A stretch of 42,735 bases of DNA from DATMBL01 sp050735975 (GTDB lineage: Bacteria > Desulfobacterota > Binatia > UBA9968), in NCBI GenBank assembly GCA_050735975.1, contig JBOHVS010000221.1, forward strand, positions 1 to 42,735, in the 5' to 3' direction. A program made the translations under genes and the position numbers. This document shows, in pieces, positions 23,267 to 29,460 of the stretch. A model generated the notes under the pieces. That model was given only the letters and a program-made list of their open reading frames with translations, ran no database searches and had not been told where the DNA came from. Position 1 is the first letter of the stretch; every line of letters begins with the position of its first letter.

Positions 23267-23893
23267 CTATGCAGCTGTCATTTCACGTCGCCCCGTTCGC
23301 TCGCTAAAGCGCGCGTTGATCGAGTCCCAATTGACGTTCGAGAAAAACGCCTGGATGTATTTTGGACGCGCGCTCGGTTTGTAATCCAGGAGAAAAGCGT
23401 GCTCCCAAACATCCATCACGAGCATCGGCTCGAAACCGGATGGGACTCCGTCCTGGTGAAGCGCGATCCAATGATTCGAGAGCTGCCCGGTCCTGGGATC
23501 GCGATAGAGAATCGCCCAGCCGACCCCCCGCATCTCACCGACCGCCGTGAAGCAGTCTTTCCATTCGCCGTAGTCGCCAAAATTATCCTCCAAAGCTTTC
23601 TTAAGCCCGCTCGAAGGTTCGCCTTTTCCGTTCGGTGCCAGGTTCTCAAAATAGTATTCATGGAGGACCATCCCGCCATACTCAAAACCCAAGCGGCGGG
23701 TGAGCTCGGCATACTCGGGATTCGTCCCCCGCGCCTGCCCCTTCGAGGCCCTGTCTTTAAGCTCTTCGAGCAAGAGGTTGGTGTTTTTGACGTAGCCTTG
23801 GTAAAGCCCGAAATGCATCTCTAACGTCTGATCGGAAATACCTTTGAGGCCCGACAGTGAAAAGTCTCTCGCCTTGTAAGTTGGATTTGCCAT
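23267..23893 (-). CDS. Fe/Mn superoxide dismutase
   Basis: Cytoplasmic Fe/Mn-type SOD, 208 aa, converting superoxide to peroxide and oxygen. The four metal ligands are present: His in LEMHFGLY, His in VLHEYYFENL, and Asp and His in MDVWEHAF. The gateway tyrosine is retained in QGYVKNTN, but the second-shell HH of classical enzymes (KHHxxYV) is replaced by LYQGYV, as in a divergent SOD subgroup. Metal preference cannot be told by eye. It is first in a two-gene unit with the DksA-like gene. Sigma-54-type site about 73 bases upstream. Confidence 0.93.
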   Translation of the reverse strand: MANPTYKARDFSLSGLKGISDQTLEMHFGLYQGYVKNTNLLLEELKDRASKGQARGTNPEYAELTRRLGFEYGGMVLHEYYFENLAPNGKGEPSSGLKKALEDNFGDYGEWKDCFTAVGEMRGVGWAILYRDPRTGQLSNHWIALHQDGVPSGFEPMLVMDVWEHAFLLDYKPSARPKYIQAFFSNVNWDSINARFSERTGRREMTAA

Positions 23894-23965
23894 AGCACAA
23901 CTCCTTTTAGTTTGTTGATCCGTCTCGGCGATAATTTGCCGCGCCGAAATGTTTCAGGGTTTGTG

Positions 23966-23981
23966 CGCAAAGACGATGCCA
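23966..23981 (-). promoter_or_regulatory. Sigma-54 promoter, SOD-dksA unit
   Basis: The minus strand reads TGGCATCGTCTTTGCG, matching TGGCAY-N5-TTGC. Confidence 0.72.
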
Positions 23982-24040
23982 ACAACGAAGTGGGCCGGAT
24001 CGCTGAAAAAGTTGGCAAATCTGAAAACGATAGCTGCATC

Positions 24041-24058
24041 CGTCCCGCAATCGAGACG
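24041..24058. promoter_or_regulatory. Activator palindrome upstream of SOD
   Basis: CGTCCCGCAATCGAGACG fully fits YGTCCY-N6-RRGACR, 59 bp upstream of the promoter. No gene is visible in 23894-24338. Confidence 0.7.
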
Positions 24059-24158
24059 TTACTAACATCCTCGAGATCACCTATAGTTGCAGAGTCGAGA
24101 ACAAGGCCCGCAATGCAGGTTAAAGTTAGGAAAGTCGACAGATTTTCGCCCGGATAGT

Positions 24159-24176
24159 AGTCCGAAAAGCAGGAAC
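24159..24176. promoter_or_regulatory. Activator palindrome (72 bp from promoter)
   Basis: AGTCCGAAAAGCAGGAAC fits YGTCCY-N6-RRGACR with three changes, keeps the GTCC and AGGA cores, and is exactly 72 bp upstream of the 24249 site. Confidence 0.5.
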
Positions 24177-24248
24177 CTACGGGCGACGTTTGTTGCGAAA
24201 GCGGGACGAACTTCTTGCTGCCGCTGTGACCGGTTTATCGATTACCGA

Positions 24249-24264
24249 TGGCCCCTTTCTTGCT
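24249..24264 (+). promoter_or_regulatory. Sigma-54 promoter, glycine-zipper stress protein
   Basis: TGGCCCCTTTCTTGCT has GG-N10-GC and TTGCT; the A of TGGCAC is replaced by C. It is 74 bases upstream of ATG 24339. Confidence 0.6.
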
Positions 24265-24338
24265 CGATTCACTTAGCTTAGCTAGTCTCGGAAGACTATC
24301 TTTGCGATATTACAAGCAACGGTTGTGAGGGAGGCGAG

Positions 24339-25145
24339 ATGTTAACTGTAGCCGGGATCTTTACGTCGAAAGAAGAGGCGGAGCTGGCGAGGGAGCAATT
24401 ACAGTCGGTGGGATTCGCTGAGAAAGATCTGATTCTTCTCGCTCCTGGAGCTTCTCAGAAAGACGTCGATGCGGTGCCGACTGAGGACGCCGAACAACCC
24501 GGTATGGGCAAGGCGATCGGTAGCGTCGTCGGTGGGGCCGTCGGGCTGGCCGGCGGGGCTGCGATCTCCAATCTAATCTTGCCGGGCGTGGGGCCCGTTA
24601 TAGCGATCGGCCTGGGCGCGGGGGCGCTTGGCGTTGGCGGCGCAGTGGCCGGGGGAGCCACCGGAGGAGCACTGGAGAATTTACTAACGCGAGGCCTGCC
24701 GAAAGATGAAATCTTTTTGTACGAGGATGCGCTCCGGCAATGCCGTACGGTCCTGATCGCGGCTGCAGAGGATCAGCAACAGGTCGACCGAGGACACCAT
24801 ATTATGGAGCAGAATGGGGCGGAGAGCCTTGACGCCGCTCGCGAGAAATGGTGGATCGGCCTCCGCGATGCGGAAGAGACGCAGTATGCCGCGCCGGATG
24901 AAATTTCTAAGAACAATGAGCAGATCTATCGCTGCGGCTTTGAAGCCGCTCTGGAGCCTGAATTCCGCGGTGTGTCTATCGACCAGGCGGCGAACAGCTT
25001 GCGCGAGCGCTATCCAAACTTCTGTGACCAAGAGTCGTTTCGCCGCGGGTACGAAAGAGGCCAGAGCTACTTCTCAAACCTCGACGCCAGTGCTGAAAGT
25101 CGAACGGAACAGAAGGCCAATCGCGTGAGGGATTACCAACGATGA
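24339..25145 (+). CDS. Glycine-zipper general stress protein (YflT-like N-terminus)
   Basis: A 268-aa protein. The N-terminus MLTVAGIFTSKEEAELAREQLQ and KDLILLAPG resemble the general-stress domain of B. subtilis YflT/GsiB-type proteins. A long glycine-zipper membrane region follows (about 50-118: GMGKAIGSVVGGAVGLAGGA to GAVAGGATGGALENLL), and then a hydrophilic C-terminal half with Trp/Tyr-rich segments (REKWWIGLRDAEE, RYPNFCDQESFRRGYERGQSY). Probably inserts in or associates with a membrane. GGGAGG lies just before ATG. Two small membrane-protein genes follow, likely in one unit. Function beyond stress association is unknown. Confidence 0.82.
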   Translation: MLTVAGIFTSKEEAELAREQLQSVGFAEKDLILLAPGASQKDVDAVPTEDAEQPGMGKAIGSVVGGAVGLAGGAAISNLILPGVGPVIAIGLGAGALGVGGAVAGGATGGALENLLTRGLPKDEIFLYEDALRQCRTVLIAAAEDQQQVDRGHHIMEQNGAESLDAAREKWWIGLRDAEETQYAAPDEISKNNEQIYRCGFEAALEPEFRGVSIDQAANSLRERYPNFCDQESFRRGYERGQSYFSNLDASAESRTEQKANRVRDYQR

Positions 25146-25191
25146 GGACGCAAGATTCCGCCACACAAGGTGGCTGAGTTGGTCCAGTCCG

Positions 25192-25482
25192 GTGTTTAAA
25201 CGTTTCTTTGGACAGTACGAAACCGTTCGTAAAGTGGTCGTCGGCATTCTGGGATTGAGCGTCATTTTGCTAGGCGCTCTAATGGTTTTCTTGCCTGGTC
25301 CTGCGATCATCGTTATACCCGCTGGCCTCGCAATCCTTGCCACTGAATTCGCATGGGCGCGAATGATCCTGACCAGATTGAAGAAAAAACTGCAATGGCG
25401 CGCTAATGGTAAAACGGCGACGGATGCTGAGAAACGAGACGGGAAAGGAATGACATGCAAGCAAGAAGTGAAACAGCAATAA
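25192..25482 (+). CDS. PGPGW-type small membrane protein
   Basis: A 96-aa protein with two hydrophobic helices (VVVGILGLSVILLGALMVF and GPAIIVIPAGLAILATEF) joined by LPGP, the hallmark of putative transmembrane PGPGW proteins, here without the final Trp. The positively charged ends (KRFF; RLKKKLQWR) set the topology. GTG 25192 is the likely start, though no clear ribosome binding site is visible. It overlaps the next gene by 28 bases. Confidence 0.75.
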   Translation: MFKRFFGQYETVRKVVVGILGLSVILLGALMVFLPGPAIIVIPAGLAILATEFAWARMILTRLKKKLQWRANGKTATDAEKRDGKGMTCKQEVKQQ

Positions 25483-25706
25483 AAAACGACTTGGCCGAAG
25501 CGGAGGACCTCAACGTTTCAAACCTACTGGTAACGAAGTCAGAACGCGCGCCGGCAACTCAGTCACCTTCGTTGGAACAAGAAAAGTTGGGAGCACACAT
25601 TGCAAAAACGGCTGCCCTGGGTTTGTTGGGATGTCTGGCTGTTACTGCGGCCATCCTGGCAGGGTGGCGGCTCTTGCTCAAATTTCGCTGGCTTGTCGAA
25701 CGATAG
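25455..25706 (+). CDS. Small single-helix membrane protein
   Basis: An 83-aa hypothetical protein. A hydrophilic N-terminal half is followed by one C-terminal membrane helix (TAALGLLGCLAVTAAILAGW) and a basic end (RLLLKFRWLVER). AAGGA stands eight bases before ATG, and the start overlaps the end of the PGPGW gene, consistent with translational coupling. I cannot name its family. Confidence 0.6.
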   Translation: MQARSETAIKNDLAEAEDLNVSNLLVTKSERAPATQSPSLEQEKLGAHIAKTAALGLLGCLAVTAAILAGWRLLLKFRWLVER

Positions 25707-25729
25707 CAACTTGGCGGAGGAGAGCGCGG

Positions 25730-26446
25730 TCAGAAAAGTTTATGGGTATCGATGGTCACTTTCAACGGGAGATGGTCCGAAGCGATTCGCGTGAGAGGTG
25801 TAAGATAACGCTGGACCTTGACGAGCGATTTCAGCGGCTTTACCCATACGCGGTCATGGGCGAGAAAGGGAAGAACGGCAGGGAAAGTAGCGAGAGTGGG
25901 GGGTTTGCCCAAATGCTCATGGATGAGGCTAATGGATTGCCGCAGGGGAAACCATTCGTTGTGATCCATGATGAGGAAAACAGGAGATGAGTCGTTTTCG
26001 GCTAACGCAACCAGCAACCGTATTACCTGGTAACGGCGCTCGGCGGCACTAAGGCCGAGGTGGGACACGACAACCCGGACAAGCCTGCCGTTGATTTGGA
26101 CCGTAGCATCGATCGCTCCTCTGGGTTCTCGTCCTGGCACGCTTATATCCAAACACCGGAAATCGGTAACCGGGTAACGGCTCAGCAAAACGTTACCGTA
26201 TTCGCTGTTGTGTTTCGTTATTGTCGGTCCCGGAGTGGCCAGCAGCCCGGTAGCATCCGCCAAGTATTTCATCTGCAGGGACTCTACTCTGCCGTTTGAT
26301 TCGGAACTCACTTCTTGCAGACCGGCAATATCCGGCTTTAGCGCCTGAATAATTCGGGCGATCCGTGTGGGATCGCGGCGACCGTCCAAGCCGACGCATT
26401 GGTGAATATTGTAGCTCACGACCGAGATAAGCGATTTTGTTGGCAC
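25730..26446 (-). CDS. Endonuclease/exonuclease/phosphatase-family protein
   Basis: EEP-fold metal-dependent phosphodiesterase or phosphatase, 238 aa. Motifs in order: VVSYNIHQCVGLDGRRD (first strand, Asn), IAGLQEV (catalytic Glu), NVLLSRYPV, VVVSHLGLSAAERRYQ, LIMDHNEW (D-x-N as in GDFN), and final SDHLPL (catalytic His). Small cytoplasmic family members of this type are often linked to cardiolipin synthase-like genes and membrane lipid turnover. No such gene is adjacent here. It ends about 20 bases after the plus-strand small membrane gene, convergently. Confidence 0.88.
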   Translation of the reverse strand: MPTKSLISVVSYNIHQCVGLDGRRDPTRIARIIQALKPDIAGLQEVSSESNGRVESLQMKYLADATGLLATPGPTITKHNSEYGNVLLSRYPVTDFRCLDISVPGREPRGAIDATVQINGRLVRVVVSHLGLSAAERRYQVIRLLVALAENDSSPVFLIMDHNEWFPLRQSISLIHEHLGKPPTLATFPAVLPFLAHDRVWVKPLKSLVKVQRYLTPLTRIASDHLPLKVTIDTHKLF

Positions 26447-26458
26447 GAAACTACTTTC

Positions 26459-26707
26459 TCAAAGTACCTGGAAACCTTCCGTTGCAATCGGCTCTTGCAA
26501 ATCCGGAGCCTCTCGATTTGTGTATGCTCGCCGAGCCCAATCGGGGTATAAATCCCTTAGACTACGAGGACGCTCCACGATTCGCTTTTTTAAAAACACT
26601 ACCGCTGGCTTGATCATACGTCGCCAAACCGCGATTTTGTAATAGGAATACAAAGAACCTTGTGTCTTATGGTGGCGGCAATCAGAAAGGTTAGGAGTGT
26701 CGAGCAT
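26459..26707 (-). CDS. Hypothetical 82-aa protein (uncertain)
   Basis: An open frame directly upstream of the EEP gene with a 12-base gap. The product is basic and hydrophilic, with a central RRMIKPAVVFLKKRIVERPRS that resembles nothing I know. No ribosome binding site is visible at ATG 26707; ATG in RRMIK is an alternative. It could be a real first gene of the EEP unit or chance coding in the gap. Confidence 0.3.
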   Translation of the reverse strand: MLDTPNLSDCRHHKTQGSLYSYYKIAVWRRMIKPAVVFLKKRIVERPRSLRDLYPDWARRAYTNREAPDLQEPIATEGFQVL

Positions 26708-26735
26708 CTGTTAATTTTTGGGTGCGCTGTTTTAC

Positions 26736-26751
26736 TGGCATGCCCTTTGCT
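26736..26751 (+). promoter_or_regulatory. Sigma-54 promoter, bacterial eRF1-like gene
   Basis: TGGCATGCCCTTTGCT is a full match to TGGCAY-N5-TTGCW. No convincing YGTCCY-N6-RRGACR palindrome is found at the usual distance. Confidence 0.72.
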
Positions 26752-26817
26752 CGTTGTCTTCCTGGAGACCCTGTATAGCAGCTCGGAACAATTTTAGCTT
26801 CCCCTCGGGGCTGGACC

Positions 26818-26842
26818 CGAAAGCTTTTTCGGAACTTTCGGA
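26818..26842 (+). promoter_or_regulatory. Leader stem-loop before eRF1-like gene
   Basis: CCGAAAG and CTTTCGG form a 7-bp stem in the transcribed leader between the sigma-54 site and the ribosome binding site. A second CGGAA/TTCCG pairing can compete with it. No T-run follows. Confidence 0.4.
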
Positions 26843-26883
26843 TTATTCCGGGTTGCGTAAGACTTTTGAAGGAGAATAGTGCC

Positions 26884-28005
26884 ATGTTGATCTCTCGTGA
26901 CGAAATAGCTCGTCTGGGTCAATTAACTAGCGATCACGGTATCATCAGCGCTTACATCAAAATCGATCCTAAGTTTAGGCATTTTCGAACGCACCATCTG
27001 ACGCAGTTCAAGAGCGCAATGAAGCTGGCCGAGCGCAGGCTGCAATCATCACGCTGGCTCGATGCGCTAAGACGCGAAAGCGACAATGTGCTGGAATTTC
27101 TCGACCGTTGGACTCCGCACGGGCGGGGCCTGGTCATTTTTTCTAGCCTGCCCGGAGAAATTTGGCAACAGTTTGAGCTAGAGGTCGCCGTGCCCAGCTT
27201 TGTCGATATCGATACGACTACTAAAACGGGGATTTTGACCCGGCTTGTGGATGAATATCCCAGATTGGCTGTTGTCGTGGTTCAGAGGGACGCGGCAACG
27301 ATATATATTTCTGAACAACGGATCGTCGAACAAGCGGAGAAACTGAAAAGCATTGTGCCGGGTCAACATCGGCAAGGCGGAACGGCGCAAGCTCGCTTCG
27401 AGCGGCACATTGAGTTTCACGCCAGCGAGCACCTCAAGAGAATTGTCGATGAAGTCAAGGCTTTGAACGAAAGCCGTCCTTTTCGATGGCTCGTCGTTGG
27501 GGGAGCTGAAAGGTCGGTGAACGAGCTTTTGGCTGCGTTGCCTGAGTCGATTGCTAACAAAAACATCGGCACGTTTCCCGTCGACTTCAAGCACGAAACC
27601 GAAGATGCGATCTTGGCGCGCGCCCGGGCTTTGGCGGAACAAAACGAGCGTAAGACGGAACTACAACTAGTGCAGCAAGTTCTGGAGGCTACTGAGGCAG
27701 GAGATCGAGGCGCAACAGGCAGGGTCGATACGCTTCAGGCAGTCTCAGAAGAGAGGGTCCATACGCTTGTGGTGAGCGAAGGGTTATCAATCAACGGTTC
27801 CGCATGCGAGCAATGCGGTCACTTTGACGCAAAGGAGTTCGACTCGTGCCCGCGGTGCGGAGCCGAGAGCGCCAAAAGGGACATTACCGATCGCGTCCTC
27901 GAAAAAGCTTTTCTGACCGGAGCCCATGTCGAGACGATTTACGGCGAGGCGCGAGAACGGCTCACCAACGAAGGGAGCGGCTTAGGCGCCTTGCTCCGCT
28001 ATTAA
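26884..28005 (+). CDS. Bacterial eRF1-like (baeRF) protein
   Basis: A 373-aa protein of the bacterial archaeo-eukaryotic release-factor superfamily, thought to act on stalled or hibernating ribosomes. The N-terminal part has ISAYIKIDPKFRHFRTHHL; the middle RLAVVVVQRDAATIYISEQ is the typical strand-turn of the family; FRWLVVGGAERSVNELLAAL follows; and the C-terminal pelota-like part contains a zinc ribbon (CEQCGHFDAKEFDSCPRCG). The exact peptidyl-hydrolysis motif is not evident. AAGGAG nine bases before ATG 26884 selects this start over an in-frame TTG at 26866 that overlaps it. It is driven by a clear sigma-54-type promoter. Confidence 0.82.
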   Translation: MLISRDEIARLGQLTSDHGIISAYIKIDPKFRHFRTHHLTQFKSAMKLAERRLQSSRWLDALRRESDNVLEFLDRWTPHGRGLVIFSSLPGEIWQQFELEVAVPSFVDIDTTTKTGILTRLVDEYPRLAVVVVQRDAATIYISEQRIVEQAEKLKSIVPGQHRQGGTAQARFERHIEFHASEHLKRIVDEVKALNESRPFRWLVVGGAERSVNELLAALPESIANKNIGTFPVDFKHETEDAILARARALAEQNERKTELQLVQQVLEATEAGDRGATGRVDTLQAVSEERVHTLVVSEGLSINGSACEQCGHFDAKEFDSCPRCGAESAKRDITDRVLEKAFLTGAHVETIYGEARERLTNEGSGLGALLRY

Positions 28006-28026
28006 AAAAACTTTGGAAACAACCAA

Positions 28027-29403
28027 TCAGGTTCCCAAGAGAATCCGGGCCGGGTCTTCAACAAGCCCTCTGATGTGCTTCAGAAAGGTCACCGCTTCGC
28101 GGCCATCGACAATGCGGTGATCATACGTCACGGCTACATACATCATTGGACGGACCACGACTCGGCCGTTCCGCACGACGGGACGTTCTTGAATGGCGTG
28201 CATACCGAGAATGCCGCTCTGAGGCGGGTTGATGATTGGCGTGGACAAAAGCGATCCGTAGATTCCTCCGTTGCTGATCGTAAATGTCCCTCCCTGTAGC
28301 TCATCCGGTTTGAGCCGGTTTTCCTGCGCGCGCCCCGCGAAGTCGGCAATCGCCCGTTCGATATCGGCGAAGCTCAGCCGTTCGGCGTTGCGGAGCACCG
28401 GCACAACCAGTCCCTTGCCGCCTCCCACGGCTACGCCGATATCGAAGAAATTGTGGTAGACGATGTCTTCGTCCCTTATCTCAGCGTTGACTTCAGGAAT
28501 GAGTTTGAGCGCTTCGACCGCCGCTTTGACGAAAAAAGACATAAAGCCAAGCTTCACATTGTATCTTTCTCTAAAAGAGTCGCGATAACGATCGCGCAAA
28601 TCGATGACCGCGGACATGTCGATCTCATTAAATGTAGTAAGAAGCGCCGCCGCCTGCTGTGCCTGCACCAATCGCTCCGCAATGCGTCGGCGCAACGGCG
28701 TCATTCGGACGATTGTTTCTTCACGGCCGCCTGGTTCTCCAGCTTGGCTTATCGCGCTCCTTGTTTCCGTTTCTTCCGGACGATCACGGTAAGGTTGCCG
28801 AAACCCGCGTGCCGGGTCAGGGGCTGGCTTTGTCTGCCGTTTGGCATCTTCTCGTGCCTGTCCGGCGGTTTGCCGTATGGCTCGCGGCTCCGGTTCATCG
28901 TCGGCGCTGAAAGCCGCCGCCGCGGCGGGTTTCCCGCGAAAGCCTTGTTTAGGGCGCGGACTTCCCATTGCCTCACCCGCGTCTTCCGCCTCCTCGCTCG
29001 ATTTATCTCTCGCTTCATCTTTTTTTGCGTCGGGAATGATTTCCACCCGCTCCGGCGATTCTGGCCTCAGCTTTTCCGTTGACGTTTCGTCGGTTTTTTG
29101 GGGAAAGGGCTTTATTTCTCCGTCGCGGCTCTTCGCTTCGTCTTTCGCGGGCTGGGTTGCGACTCTACCTTCCTCCAGATGTCCGATAACCTCACCGACT
29201 CTCGCGCTGTCGCCGGTCTGCTTTAAAATCTTTGTGATCGTCCCTGATTGCGGGGCCGAGATTTGGACGGTAGCCTTTTCGGTTTCGATAACCACGATCT
29301 CTTCGTCGCGCTCGACATGATCACCCTCCGATTTCAGCCACTCGCCAATCGCGACCTCGCTGATCGATTCGCCGACCTCCGGGATTTTCAACGGTATGGG
29401 CAT
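28027..29403 (-). CDS. sucB: 2-oxoglutarate dehydrogenase E2 (dihydrolipoyl succinyltransferase)
   Basis: E2 of the 2-oxoglutarate dehydrogenase complex, 458 aa. The N-terminal lipoyl domain has the lipoylated Lys in VIETEKATVQI. The C-terminal catalytic domain starts at TPLRRRIAERLVQAQQ and ends with VTYDHRIVDGREAVTFL, holding catalytic His and Asp. The middle region, about residues 85-215, is a low-complexity charged and Pro/Ala-rich linker in which I cannot find the peripheral subunit-binding domain that normally docks E3 (no PxARxLAxExGxD pattern). It lies 57 bases after sucA on the same strand and ends convergent with the eRF1-like gene. Confidence 0.95.
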   Translation of the reverse strand: MPIPLKIPEVGESISEVAIGEWLKSEGDHVERDEEIVVIETEKATVQISAPQSGTITKILKQTGDSARVGEVIGHLEEGRVATQPAKDEAKSRDGEIKPFPQKTDETSTEKLRPESPERVEIIPDAKKDEARDKSSEEAEDAGEAMGSPRPKQGFRGKPAAAAAFSADDEPEPRAIRQTAGQAREDAKRQTKPAPDPARGFRQPYRDRPEETETRSAISQAGEPGGREETIVRMTPLRRRIAERLVQAQQAAALLTTFNEIDMSAVIDLRDRYRDSFRERYNVKLGFMSFFVKAAVEALKLIPEVNAEIRDEDIVYHNFFDIGVAVGGGKGLVVPVLRNAERLSFADIERAIADFAGRAQENRLKPDELQGGTFTISNGGIYGSLLSTPIINPPQSGILGMHAIQERPVVRNGRVVVRPMMYVAVTYDHRIVDGREAVTFLKHIRGLVEDPARILLGT

Positions 29404-29460
29404 AACTGACTCCTTGGCTTTCGGTGCAAGCCGATGGATTGAGCTTAACGACTCGGCGAC

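Noticed and set aside
25631..25990. 119-aa plus-strand frame
   Set aside because: Mostly antisense to the EEP-family gene and out of frame with the small membrane protein.
25730..26446. Loss of the catalytic GDFN motif in the EEP protein
   Set aside because: The segment reads MDHNEW, which keeps the essential Asp and Asn, so activity need not be lost.
26663..26680. Possible activator palindrome for the eRF1-like gene
   Set aside because: TGTCTTATGGTGGCGGCA has three mismatches and lies 55 bp away, outside the spacing classes.
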